Source of the DNA: Acanthosepion lycidas
Lineage: Eukaryota > Mollusca > Cephalopoda > Sepiida > Sepiidae
Assembly (NCBI GenBank): GCA_963932145.1
Contig: OZ010586.1
Coordinates: 71,321,365 to 71,385,364, forward strand
Length of the DNA: 64,000 nucleotides
Direction: 5' to 3'
This document shows positions 34,643 through 45,091 of the stretch, piece after piece; the stretch's first letter is position 1, and every line of letters starts with the position of its first letter. The position numbers and the translations under genes are program-made. The notes beneath the pieces were generated by a model, which was not told the DNA's origin, did not search any database, and worked only from the letters and a program-made list of their open reading frames with translations.

Positions 34643-34820
34643 TTTATTTAAAAATTATAACATAAATATGTTATAAAATCACTACAAAAATAGCCATTTT
34701 GTTTCAGCACCTCTGGTGTCTTATCAAGTGATGATGTTGAATGTAGAATAAAGGTTTTAAAAGGTTCAAATTAATTAACCACATATTTATGTTATAATTT
34801 TTAAATAAATAATTATATTC
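34636..34820. repeat. Foldback element enclosing a hammerhead remnant
   Basis: Left arm 34638-34671 (AATTATTTATTTAAAAATTA...) pairs with 34781-34816. The arms enclose the hammerhead-like segment 34678-34732. The motif ATTGAGCACT follows at 34833. Same layout as the 44.83-45.09 kb element. Confidence 0.8.
34678..34732 (-). ncRNA. Decayed hammerhead ribozyme
   Basis: On the minus strand: stem I AUCAC and GUGAU, core UUGAUAA (two transitions from CUGAUGA), stem II GACACC and GGUGCU around AGA with one A-C mismatch, an intact GAA, a six-pair stem III ACAAAA and UUUUGU, and a GUA cleavage triplet. The loss of C3 and G8 should abolish or strongly reduce cleavage. All three stems still form. Confidence 0.62.
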
Positions 34821-34832
34821 ACTCTACTCTGT

Positions 34833-34842
34833 ATTGAGCACT
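34833..34842 (+). other. ATTGAGCACT boundary motif
   Basis: One of seven occurrences beside (TA)n or hammerhead repeats. Confidence 0.6.
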
Positions 34843-34903
34843 CTTTTAAGAATAGTAGTTGTTGGTTATTGGAATTTATTCCGTATATACCAATCATATA
34901 CTT

Positions 34904-34904
<1 letters not shown>

Positions 34905-34939
<35 letters not shown>
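34905..34939. repeat. (TA)n array
   Basis: Short TA array. Confidence 0.93.
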
Positions 34940-34941
<2 letters not shown>

Positions 34942-35069
34942 ATTCTCTTTATATGATATTATTTACTACTTCTGTAAATGTTATTTTGCAGATACCCATA
35001 TTTGACTGCCTTTTTTTAAAACAGAGCAAATTACATTTACATCTCTACTGAATGCAACAGACATGTGTC

Positions 35070-35395
35070 TCTACAGAGGGATGCTGCAGGTACCATAGAC
35101 TGAACATGTGAGCACCAACAATGTTTAATAGAAAATGGAAACTTATACTTAACATCAGGAAATGGAAACTTATACTTAACATCATTGAAATTTCTGGTGT
35201 ACATAATGAGGAAGAAGGGCTTGGAAAATCTGGTACTCTCAAGGCCGAGGAAAACAGTGGATAACATACTTAATGAGCTTCATTACATGTGTTATAGAGA
35301 AATAAGCAAAATGCAGAATTTATTAAGAGCTACAAAGAACAGATAATTATTATTGCTTATGTCTCGAGGGGACACAGCATGTAAAGAAGAAGGCC
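35070..35395 (+). pseudogene. LINE-B C-terminal remnant
   Basis: Readable blocks: MRKKGLENLVLSRPRK, KMQNLLRATKNR and GDTACKEEG at the end. A small tandem duplication (GGAAACTTATACTTAACATC, twice near 35137-35182) lies inside. Frameshifted and inactive. Family as at 36.95 kb. Confidence 0.75.
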
Positions 35396-35680
35396 TATGC
35401 AATTGACAGACTTAATAAAGAAAATATTCTCTCCAGCTGGGTGAAAAACCTGTGTTCCCCTTTGTTGGAGAAACCATCATGAGATCTGTGGCTAAGTGAT
35501 TTAAATCATGCCAGATTAGACAGTACTTTCTCCTAGTCAAGTTAGGTGCAAGTTTGGTTACATAAACTGGTAAACATCATTCACTCTGAAAAACAGGGTA
35601 TCTATTCAAACAAGCATATCCACCAAATAACTTTTAGTGCAGTAGTTGAACTCTTATATTTACACATGCTCTAATCTGGA
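35396..35680. other. Unassigned spacer
   Basis: No features recognised. Confidence 0.4.
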
Positions 35681-35760
35681 TATTGAGTACTTTTACCTAT
35701 AAGTATAGCATATATTTTATCTCTCACACATGCACGCATGCATGCACACACACACACGTA
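35681..35760. repeat. ATTGAGTACT motif and (CA)n-rich run
   Basis: ATTGAGTACT at 35682 is followed by ACCTATAAGTATAGCATA and a CA/CATG-rich run. Matches the edges at 9.51 and 45.05 kb. Confidence 0.6.
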
Positions 35761-36225
35761 TCACCAGGATCTATGATACACATTTATCTGCAACATATAT
35801 ATTGTTATTTTACAATTTGGCTTCATTCACTTGATGATGCCCAGCAGGGTTGGTGTGTGTGGTGGTTGTTTAATGGATATTAGGCTTGAGCATCAGGGGA
35901 CCATTCCTCCAGGCATTATCTCTCCATCAGAAAGATCTGGGGTCATTACCCAGTGCTTGAGACATCACCAAAGGGAAAATGTTGAGGGGCTTTGAGCAAC
36001 TTTTATATGGTTAGCAAACAGCACATTAAACTTGACCATGTGACACATTTTGTATGATACTAGTGTTATAATAAATACCAACTGCTTTACTTGTGATGTG
36101 AACTATTCCCCTCCTCCAACTTTGTAGATTCCAGCAGGCAGCAGGAGGTTTGTCAAACCTGTTAATGAAAATGGACTGAACCATTTGGTTCAATACAGTA
36201 ATTTACTAAGTATAGCTTAGATGTG
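35761..36225. other. Unassigned spacer
   Basis: No features recognised. Confidence 0.4.
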
Positions 36226-36370
36226 GCACACCCAGTGAGGATTAAACTCACTATTCAGTCAAAATAGATTTTGTGAGACAAGTTTACTAACCATTACACT
36301 ATAACCGATATTGTAATTTATTAAGCAAATTTTAGTTGTAAGACAAGCTTGCCAACCATTACACTAAAAT
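36226..36370 (-). repeat. tRNA-like repeat, two partial copies (candidate)
   Basis: In reverse TATAGTGTAATGGTTAGTAA resembles a tRNA A box and GAGTTTAATCCTCAC a B box. A second, shorter copy (TTTAGTGTAATGGTTGGCAA) lies at 36348-36367. Likely SINE heads. Confidence 0.4.
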
Positions 36371-36949
36371 GAAGTTCCCCTTTTTGGTGCAATATATGCA
36401 CCAACAATTTCTACTTAATCAATTCTTGTTTCTCTGGTGAAGTTAAAACAATTGTGGCTTCTATTCATGTTATCCTTACCTAAAATAAACTACAAATAAA
36501 TGCTATCTGATGATCCAAAGGTGTAGTTAAGCTAGAAGTATTTTTTATTATTTAATTTGTTTTTATAGACCTGTGTGCTTCTGAATAGAAAACCTAACCT
36601 TGTATTATTCAGAAAGATCTAACCTCTCAGCAGTCAAGGTCAACATAGCAGTCACATAGAATGACCATGAAGGTGAGGAAAGGTCAAATGAGTAGAAATG
36701 ATGTGATGATGGCATGTTCTACATCTCAGAATTTGGTTTCAGAACAAATTGTGTGTTTTTGGTAGGGACATGTCCAGAGATCTTGGTTGGCTACTCGGCA
36801 CTTTGGAATTTTCTCTGATGCAAATCTTAATTGCTATAGTTGTCCTCTTGTCCATGCAAATATTCAATCTGATGCCACCTAAATGAATACTGATTTTCAG
36901 CAGCCATTGAACTTGTTTTATTTAGGTTTCTAGGCTTACTCAATTACTA
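36371..36949. other. Unassigned spacer
   Basis: No features recognised. Confidence 0.4.
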
Positions 36950-37410
36950 TTTCTTTTTCTCCTTCATGTGCTGTCTCCACTCAGGATGTAGGTGATCATG
37001 ACTCTCCACAATTTCCTGTCCTATGTAGCTCTTTATAAATTTTGTCTTTTTGTTATTTCTCCTAAAACATGTCCTTCTATCCATTTAGTCAAGGTCTCTA
37101 AGTATGATTTGTGTTGCTTTTTTCTGTGCCACTTTTCTTCAATCTGTCCTGTGAGTATCAGATTTTCCAAGCCCTGTTTCCTCATTATGTGTCCTAGAAT
37201 TTTCAGCTGTCTCTTCCTAATGTTAATTATAAGTTTCCTTTTTCTTTCTGTTTTCTCAGGAACTTCATTGTTGCTCATATATTTGGTCAATGCTATCCTC
37301 AGCATCCTCCTGTAGAACTACATTTCTGTTACTTCATGTCTATTCTTCATCTTTGAGGAGATTGTCCAGCATTCACTACCATATAGGAGGATAGGTATCA
37401 CATAACAGAA
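36950..37410 (-). pseudogene. LINE-B C-terminal region, best copy
   Basis: A 90-codon minus-strand frame reads MLRIALTKYMSNNEVPEKTE, KRKLIINIRKRQLKILGHIM, RKQGLENLILTGQIE and later ITKRQNL. This is the conserved C-terminal domain of an animal endonuclease/reverse-transcriptase retrotransposon. CWTISSKMKNR-like sequence continues upstream to about 37400. The catalytic RT motifs are not included, so this is a truncated relic. Confidence 0.85.
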
Positions 37411-37447
37411 AAAAATGAGAAAATGGCAAAGCAGTCAACAAGAATGT

Positions 37448-37449
37448 TG

Positions 37450-37480
<31 letters not shown>

Positions 37481-37510
37481 TGATAATAATAGTAATAATG
37501 ATAATACTAA
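37448..37510. repeat. (AAT)n/(ATG)n microsatellite
   Basis: Imperfect AAT array just upstream of the long RLE-type LINE. Confidence 0.93.
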
Positions 37511-38330
37511 ATTCCACTTGACCTTTCATCTGGTAGTTGTCTTTGCTACTTATACTAAGTTAAGACTTAGTATGGTCAATTTAAAAAAAAACATAAGGAA
37601 AACTCTGAACATCAACCCACAACTCAAGTTGTTAATTGTATCAAGGAGTGAATGGTTGCTGTGTTATGAGTGACAAATGATCCCTTACAGGCTTTGAAAC
37701 CCTGTTTGTAAAAGCCCATTACCCAGTGTGTTGGGCAACTTTGGGTGGACTTTTGGACCCATGTGGAAACAATATGAGAACTAAAAGTCAACCAAAAAAG
37801 TCCATTATGGCTCTTCCAGTGGATAAACAGGGAGCACATCTTTCAGGAGAGAACCTACCTCATTATGACTGCATTCTATGAAGTGTTGCACAATCCTCAG
37901 AAAAGCATCACTCACCAAACATATGACATTTGGAAAGAAAAGGTTGGACAAGTAATTATAAAGTACATTTATGAAAATAAACTTACCAATGTAAGAAGGT
38001 TCATCATGAGAAATAACTGATTGACAGATTCTGAAATTAAAGAAACAAAAAGGAACTGCAACCAGAAGAGGTGAATTTCCAGAACATGAAAGAGTACCAG
38101 AAATGGGCGTAAAAAGTAGTTACACCACACAAACCACAGATTCTAATGAAGAAACTCAGGTACATACTAATCACTGTGAAGATAATGCTGAAAGTTTAGA
38201 AGAGTTGAAAAGGTGTGATCTTAGTTGCTCACAAACAAGTCCAAAACATACTGAACCAAATTATTTTTACAGAAAACAAGAAGCCAAGGAAGAAAACATG
38301 GAACATAATTCAGACACAAAATATTGAAAT
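37511..38330 (+). pseudogene. RLE-type LINE, probable N-terminal region
   Basis: Broken frames read TAFYEVLHNPQKSITHQTYD, IWKEKVGQVIIKYIYENKLT and then the open 74-codon frame at 38103-38327. No zinc finger or other domain is recognised in it. Position and continuity with the downstream RT make it the likely 5' part of the same element; the left boundary is not certain. Confidence 0.5.
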
Positions 38331-41300
38331 GGAATAACAAGAACAACTCTCAAAATTTCAATCAACAAAGTAAAACCTCAAAACTATTAAACTCTACAAT
38401 GCAGCATTCAAATTAATTCTGGATGAAGGAGACCCAGGCATAAGTCTCAGTGAAGCAATATATACATCAGAAATAGCAGTAACTAAAAAAATAAACATCG
38501 AAGTAAAAAAAAGGCAGTATCACAGACATGAAGATCCACCTTGGAAAAGAAAAATAGAGAAAGAAATTGAACAACTTAGAAGTGAATTATCAGTACTCAA
38601 TGAACTGACAAGAGGAACCAATGTCAGGACAAGAAAAAGCAGAAAAATAAAAATAAAATATAAAATTAGGAATGAAAATGAAGTTCTATCAGCTAAAGAA
38701 AAAATAAAGCAAATACTACAACTGAAGGCTCAGAGAATAAGACACTATGAAAAAAAGATCAAGATTCTACAGACAAAAGAAAATCTTTCAAACCAACGCC
38801 AAGAAATTTTAAAGAGAAATAGGCAAACAAAAAATTGCAGTGACCCCCCCCCCCAACCACAAAAAAAAAATAAATAGAAGAGGTTATACAGTTCTGGGAA
38901 AAAGATGGGCTTGCCCTAAAGAACATAACAAAGTATCAGATTGGATTATGCAAGATGTAGAATGGATGAAAAATAAACGAGAATAAACATGAGCGGGAAT
39001 CACTGAAGAGGATGCTGAATGTTCTCTGAAAAAAGCACACAACTGAAAATCTCCAGGAATAGATAAAATTCCTAACTTTTGGCTCTATTATCTAAATACA
39101 GCACACAAAAAACTAGCCAAAGAACTTCAAGAAATGGTCAATGATCCTACTAAAATTCTGGCATGGGTAATCAAAGGAATTAACTTTCTTCTACCCAAGA
39201 ATGGTGACACAAATGTCCAAAAACAACTACAGACCAATTACATGTCTTCCCATTACTTACAAATGTTAACATCTATACAGGCAAAACAGATATATTCCTT
39301 CTTAGAAAAAAATAACATAATACTTCTTGAACAAAAAGGGTGCAGACATGGCTCTTATGGATGTAAAGACCAATTACTTATTAATAAGATGATCTTGGAA
39401 AACTGCTTCAATACAAAGAAAAATCTCAGTACTGCCTAAATAGATTACCATATGACATTTGATAGTGTACCCCAATCCTGGATCTTAATGTCTTTAAATA
39501 TATACAAGCTATCACCCATCATCATTAATTTCATCAAAGAAAGTATGTTGATATGGAAAACAACACTTCAGCTCAATGGAGTCTATACGTCTGGTGAAAT
39601 AAACATTAAGAGAGGAATATTTCAAGATGATTCTTTGTATTCCTTACAATTTTGCATATCCCTAACAGCTTTAACCAGTGAACTTAACAGGACAGTATAT
39701 GGCTATAAGATATTTCAAAAGAAAACAAGCCATCTATTTTACATGAATGACTTAATGTTGTATGCTAGAAATAACAGTGAGCTGAAAGGTTTCCTGAAAA
39801 CAGTAAAATGGTTCAGTGATGACATTGGAATGGAGTTCGCTTTGGATAAAAATGCTAAAGCCACAATTTTCCAATGGTCACTACAACAAAGCTCCTCTAC
39901 TAGATTAGACTCTGAGGTAACAATCAAAGATTTAGAGTAAGAAGAAGCTTATAAGTACCTTGGTGTAAATACGAGTGAAGGAATTTACCATAAAAAATGA
40001 AAGATATAGTGCAAAAAGAGGGTGCAACTGATATTTAGAACTGAACTAAATTTTTCAGAACAGAAATATGGCCATTAATAACCTTGCATTCCCAGTGGTT
40101 CAATATAGTTTTAACATCTCAGACCAAACTCTAAATGATATCAGATGAATGGATTCGAAGACAAGAAAGTTTCTTTCTAAGCATAACATGCATCATCCAA
40201 AGACTGATGCTGACTTTCTATACAGACCCCCGTAAAGAAAGTGGAAGAGGTCGTATTCAGCTAGAATTGTCAGACAAGACAACACTTATTGGCTTACTAA
40301 GATACATGGAAACAACAAAGGACTGGATGATACAATTAGTGAAACAGCACAAAAACAGAAAGAAAAAATATTCAATCATAAAAAAAGGTTGTAAATACAA
40401 ACAAGATTTACATTGAGTAGATTGTGTAGAAAATCAAAACAGAAGCCAAGAATCAACTGTTGCAGCAAAAATTATTAAAAAGAAAGCCAAGGATAAAGCT
40501 CTTGAACAGATGAAACAATACTGGCAAGAGAAACCTCTGCATGGCTAATATCCAGAATGTTCTAATAAAGCTGATGTTGATAAAATTAACAGTCATTGAT
40601 GGTTATGAGCATCTAGACTAAAGGCTGAAATGGAAGGCTTTATTCTTGTAGTGCAAGACCAAAGTCTTTTCACTAGAAACTTTCAGGCAAATATCATACA
40701 TAATAGTGTGGATCCAAAATGCAGGTTCTGTGACAAATATCAGGAAAACCATAGACCATCTAATCTCAGGATGTTCTGTACTTATGCCAAATGAATGTAA
40801 AAATTGTCACAATACAGTGGGACAATACTTACACTGGACAATGTGCAAACACTTTGGAAAAGTTGTTAATAAACACCAGTGTGAACATCACCCAGCACAA
40901 GTTACAGAAATAGAAGACATCACAATTCTATGTGATAACACCATCTTTGAAAAGAAAAACTTGCTTGATATAGTTTGCCCACGAAACTGTAACATAGCAA
41001 CTAAGGAATTTGAAAAAACTATCAAAGTATAAAGACCTGGAAATTGAAATAAAAAAAAATGTAGAAATTGAAAACAAGAATAGTACCAGTTATTGTAGGT
41101 GCGCTTGGAATGATAAAAAAACAGCAACACATTGAAAAAATCTCTGGAAATCCCAGCTTTGGAGAAATATAAAAAATTGTTTTGATAAGTACAGCCCACA
41201 CACACTAAGAAGAACTTTCTCCATGTAACGCTAGTAATGTTATGGTAGTTGGAAAAAGAATGTAGCCATAACAAAACACCACTATCTGCCTTAGGTCTTC

Positions 41301-41365
41301 TTGCAGACTTGGCAGATAGCATAAATCAAATTATAATGATGATAATAATAATAGTAGTCAAACTA
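38331..41365 (+). pseudogene. RLE-type LINE: reverse transcriptase and C-terminal domain
   Basis: A long inactive non-LTR retrotransposon. Pieces in order: coiled, Lys/Arg-rich linker (38400-38800); LLPKNGDTN (39190s); LEQKGCRHGSYGCKDQLLIN (39330-39390); a motif A equivalent IDYHMTFDSVP (39442-39474); GIFQDDSLYSLQF where a G-to-D change breaks motif B (39616); FYMNDLMLYA where the catalytic F-Y-M-D-D has become M-N-D (39738); YKYLGVN (39950s); a CCHC-like knuckle split by frameshift (40720-40790); VGQYLHWTMCKHFGK (40820-40860). The tail reads IPVIVGALG-like sequence and ends in imperfect ATG/AAT repeats at 41330-41360. The catalytic PD core of the restriction-like endonuclease seems deleted near 40970. 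Confidence 0.88.
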
Positions 41366-42145
41366 ATAAATCTAAGAAAGAAAAAAAATTAGTTGAAAGA
41401 AAAATAGTGACATCTATTTTTAGATATTTTTTTCAACTCACTAGCTTCATGTTTGAGTTGGGGACGATTATGATGAATCCAAATGTAAAAAAAAAACAAA
41501 TATGAAGATAAAATAAATTTTTATGTCATCATCATCATTACCATCACCATCACTACCACCATAATTATCATCATCTACATCATCATAATTATTTTAAACA
41601 AAATCAAAAGGGAAAATTAAATGACCTCCCATTTCTTTCAAATATTAGCTCTTGTCTTAGCAACTTGATTCATTAACCACACATGTGAAAATTAAAAAAA
41701 AAAAGAGGTATGACTTTTGGTTTTGTGTTAAATTAATCAAATATATCACAAGGGCAGTTGAGCAATGTATGAAAGCTTTTATGGCAAATTCAATAATATA
41801 TTCCATTTTTGATAAGACTTGCTGCAATTTCACCCTCAGAGAATTGGCACACACTTTTTAGCTCAGTCTTCAACACAATTCCCTCATTTGAAAAATATGA
41901 ATTTTCTTTTTCATATTTTTCTTATTTGACAGACACATTGGCTGACTCAACACCTTCTTGACCTTTTGCAATGGCTATGACATGCAGACCAAGGTTTCTT
42001 TTTGTATTTGTATTTCTTTTTATCATTATTTTTCGTTGTCCTTCTTTTATATTTTGCATTGTAAATGTGACCTGTTTTGATGGTGAAGGATTTTCTTTTA
42101 TTATATATCATCTTTTTTATTTCACATTCATACAAATAATATTTT
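41366..42145. other. Unassigned AT-rich spacer
   Basis: Contains a (CAT)n-like run at 41525-41590. No gene recognised. Confidence 0.45.
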
Positions 42146-42160
42146 TCACTATTTTAAATG

Positions 42161-42208
<48 letters not shown>

Positions 42209-42280
42209 CATTTAAAATGATTATATATAAATATATGTATATTATATATATATATATACAAAATCATTTAAAATACTGAA
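42146..42280. repeat. Foldback around a (TA)n array
   Basis: TTTTAAATGATTTTATA (42153-42169) pairs with TATAAAATCATTTAAAA (42202-42218), and again with 42261-42275. A TA array (about 42166-42204) forms the loop. Confidence 0.8.
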
Positions 42281-42332
42281 AAATATTATTATGGGCACAT
42301 GATCAATGCTATTGCTATAAAAATGGCAGATC

Positions 42333-42463
42333 CTTAATATATTTCAAAATCCAGGAGGTCAGTGACCAACCATGACTGCTAGCTTCATGTGTTTATCATA
42401 CAATCATCAGGCAGTCGGACTGATGATTACAGTCATAGTAGGTCACTGCCCATCTGGATTTTG

Positions 42464-42470
<7 letters not shown>
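42333..42470. repeat. Foldback element with hammerhead-like centre
   Basis: Arm 42333-42385 pairs with 42418-42470 (ATATTTCAAAATCC...). On the minus strand the centre reads GACTGC, CUGAUGA, a loop region, GAAGCUA, GCAGUC. GACTGC and GCAGTC pair perfectly, and CTGATGATTG..CATGAA is shared with the 44.96-kb motif, but GAAAC is GAAGC and stem III is missing. Treated as a degenerate relative. Confidence 0.7.

Positions 42471-42510
<40 letters not shown>
42466..42510. repeat. (TA)n array
   Basis: TA array between two foldback elements. Confidence 0.95.
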
Positions 42511-42512
<2 letters not shown>

Positions 42513-42573
42513 TGTATGTGTGTTTGTAGGATGTATCCAAAACAATAAGTGAAAACGATGAGTGGAAAATGTT

Positions 42574-42637
42574 TAATCAAAGACTTGTTCTGCCAGAGAA
42601 AAAGCTTATGTTCTCTTTAGCCTCACCAGTTCAATTA
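42574..42637 (-). ncRNA. Hammerhead-like sequence, left arm
   Basis: On the minus strand: UUGAA, core CUGGUGA (A6 to G), stem II GGCU and GGC with an inner GAGAA and UUCUC helix, GAA, then CAAGUC before UUUGAUU. One base before the stem III appears lost. Likely inactive. Confidence 0.5.
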
Positions 42638-42722
42638 AAGGAGAAAGACAAAATTTTGGGTTTGGAGAGTCTCTTGGGATCTCTGAAGATAAGTTGGCTG
42701 TCATAAATCATATTAATTACTG

Positions 42723-42786
42723 TAGTTGAACTGATGATGCCAATGAGAATAAAAGCTTTTTCTCCGGTGAAATGCATCTTTGATTA
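42723..42786 (+). ncRNA. Hammerhead ribozyme, right arm
   Basis: Stem I UAGUUGAA (42723-42730) pairs with UUUGAUUA (42779-42786), eight contiguous pairs including three wobbles. The core CUGAUGA (42731-42737) and GAA (42769-42771) are intact. Stem III is the self-complementary AUGCAU (42772-42777), followed by C, an AUC cleavage triplet. Stem II has CC and GG plus an inner GAGAA and UUCUC helix, but its base pair next to the core is mismatched (U38 against U68). Some activity is possible only if that pair is tolerated. Confidence 0.58.
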
Positions 42787-42826
42787 AAAATTTTCCACTT
42801 TGTCTCATCGTCTTCACACTTGCACA

Positions 42827-42831
42827 CACAC

Positions 42832-42875
<44 letters not shown>
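42827..42875. repeat. (CA)n(TA)n array
   Basis: CA run passing into TA run at the right edge of the foldback. Confidence 0.95.
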
Positions 42876-42881
<6 letters not shown>

Positions 42882-44068
42882 GAAAGAGTTATAGGTCGGA
42901 AGGGAGGAAAGCTGCCTCATGTAGCAAGTTGTAGCAAAAATTGACAGATCATGTGATTGAGTGTTGAAAACAAGGAAAATATGTTTGGAATATGTTGTGA
43001 TGAAAAGGAAGAAAGAGAAAGGGAAAGAAAGAAAAAGGGAATATATTTTAATAAAATAGAATAAAATATTCAAAATAAAATATCATAAGATGGAACAAAA
43101 TTACTGATAAAAAACTGGAAATCTATTGTTAAAATTTTTTAAAATAAGATAATAGAAAAACTAAGAGTAATGTGTGTATACATAGATAGCTGCACATGTG
43201 TACATATGTGCACATAACTGTATGTACATACACACAAGCCGACACACACAACTATCTACCAACATATACTTATAAATATAAATACATGTACAAAATTAAT
43301 AGTTATCTTCACTACCTTTCCCTTATTACATTAGCTTGTATGTAAAGGAGCCTTACTGATAGCTTCTATGATGGTATAAAATAGGTGATTCCAATCAAGA
43401 AGGTGACTGAAAAGTAGCCACTAGTGTACTGGGTAATAGTACTAGTATGTCCTGACGGAAAGCATAGACAGTAGAACATAAAATATAGTAGGTTGGTGAG
43501 GTGATGGCTATTAAAACTAAGAGGAAAGAAAGTGGGTATATGACTTAGTCTTCTGAGGAATGATGTTGATTATAGGTCTCTATGAAAATTGTACTCTCTG
43601 AGTAAACCGAAATCCTTGTTTTGTCCCACAATGTGGAAATTTATTTTTAGAATGAACTTCAATTCCAATCTGCGTCTGTCCTCCCTGCTGCCAAATCAAA
43701 ATGCCAAAAGCACACATTTGACATTGCTGATGCTATGAACAGATTGGTTAAAGTGCACAGAGACAGAAAAATTGTTGTTGTTGTCTCTGATGTTTTTTGT
43801 GGATATTGAACTGGAGATGAAACTCTCTTCCGGTTTCTCTCACATAATTCCTTTTCTTGCACTTGTGACAGAAAAGTAAATACACAAGATTGGAACTATC
43901 ACAATTAAATTGAACTGTGTTTGAAAATTATGACTTTAAAGTCTTTGTCTTTGTGCTTCAATTTAGTCAAAGTTTAATATATAATAAATATCATCAATTC
44001 TATTGCCAACATTGTTACCATTTTTTGACTTTTTATTCCTCAAATTCTATTAACCAGCCGATTAAATC
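42876..44068. other. Unassigned spacer
   Basis: Purine-rich patch at 42990-43040. No gene or repeat family recognised. Confidence 0.45.
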
Positions 44069-44072
44069 TACA

Positions 44073-44146
<74 letters not shown>
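44069..44146. repeat. (TA)n array
   Basis: TA array with one CA interruption. Confidence 0.95.
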
Positions 44147-44150
<4 letters not shown>

Positions 44151-44153
44151 TAT

Positions 44154-44490
44154 AGCAAACTGGAAAGGTTTTTTGTGACATGTTACATCCATTAGAATTT
44201 GATCAAACTGGGATTTGTTGACATTTTCTTTTGTGACATTGGTAGATTTTATATTGTCATAGTGTAGGATGGTCAGGTGATGGAGAGAAAAAGAAAAAGA
44301 ATTCATATAATTTGACTAGATTGAGAAAATAATATTCTTTCAAAGATATTTCTTTAAAAGATTTTGAGACTACCTGCATCTCTTGTTTCATGCGCACTTG
44401 TAGATGTGGCAGCATTAACAGAGCCCAGTTCAATGAAATCCTAATGGATGAAACACATCACAAAAAAAATCTTTCCAGTTTGTCATATTT
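44154..44490. repeat. Inverted repeat with ~60-bp arms
   Basis: 44154-44210 (AAACTGGAAAGG...) pairs with 44427-44488. The right arm carries AATGGATGAAACACATC, with a GAAAC word and a following AUC, but no stem II and no intact CUGANGA. Not called as a ribozyme. Confidence 0.75.
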
Positions 44491-44775
44491 TTTCTAAATA
44501 CTATTTGTTGATATATAAAATTATACAAATTATATATCATTATATCATAAAGCTCTTTGGTAAAATGAATGCAAGCACTTTGGCTGACTGGCGTTTGTTT
44601 ACATTCATAAAAACAATATTAGAATTAGCAGTTTCTCTCTGCCGCGTGCTGATGGCTTAGGAGTAGAAACTTCGACTGACACCAAATTGGTTGGGTTTCA
44701 ATCTTGGCTTAAGGCTTTCAGACATCTATTTGCCCTGAGGAGCTGTGATACAGTGAAACAGTACTGTCTGTGAAT

Positions 44776-44779
<4 letters not shown>
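44491..44779. other. Unassigned; possible tRNA-like SINE head at 44640-44700
   Basis: GCTGATGGCTTAGGAGTAGA followed by GGTTGGGTTTCAATCTTGG weakly resembles pol III boxes. Confidence 0.3.

Positions 44780-44833
<54 letters not shown>
44780..44833. repeat. (TA)n array
   Basis: TA array at the left edge of a long foldback. Confidence 0.95.
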
Positions 44834-44837
<4 letters not shown>

Positions 44838-45091
44838 TAAGGTGTGCTATATTTATGGGATAAAGTGTTCAATATCAGAGATAGAGCATGTGTAAATATA
44901 AAAGTGAACATAGAAGTCAATACTTAGAGGCGACAGTCTGTTTCATGCTATATGCAATCGTGGCCTGATGATTGCATCCAAGCATGAAACAGACTGTCAC
45001 CACTCAATGTTGACCTCAGTGCTGACTTTTATATTTATATATGGTGATATTGAGTACTTTCACCCATAATTATAGCATACTTTAAAACTAT
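44833..45091. repeat. Foldback element with ~125-bp arms and a central hammerhead
   Basis: 44833-44957 pairs with 44970-45091. Both edges carry the ATTGAGTACT motif (reversed at 44864-44873, forward at 45049-45058) and GCATAC..TTAA. The hammerhead motif is at the centre on the plus strand. The minus-strand counterpart in the left arm keeps GAAACAGACTGTC but has lost CUGAU. Confidence 0.85.
44960..45003 (+). ncRNA. Hammerhead ribozyme with intact core words
   Basis: Core CUGAUGA (44965-44971), GAA (44986-44988) and GUC (44996-44998) are all present. Stem II is short, UGC (44973-44975) with GCA (44982-44984) around AUCCAA. Stem III ACA and UGU flank a three-base loop. Stem I is GUGG (44960-44963) with CCAC (45000-45003), but the pair next to the core is C against A. 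Cleavage would follow 44998. Weak stems suggest early decay. Confidence 0.58.

Larger units (their letters stand above)
42550..42812. repeat. Foldback element with a hammerhead in each arm
   Basis: Left arm 42553-42635 and right arm 42726-42812 are inverted copies sharing GTGGAAAAT, TTTAATCAAAGA, GAGAAAAAGCTT and CAGTTCAA. Each arm, read from the centre outward, holds a hammerhead-like sequence. A (CA)n(TA)n array follows on the right. Confidence 0.82.

Noticed and set aside
36992-37315. 107-codon plus-strand frame
   Set aside because: It is the antisense of the better LINE-B C-terminal frame on the minus strand (37033-37305).
44425-44490. Hammerhead in the right arm (AATGGATGAAACACATC)
   Set aside because: CUGANGA is not intact and there is no space for stem II, though GAAAC and a NUH triplet are present.
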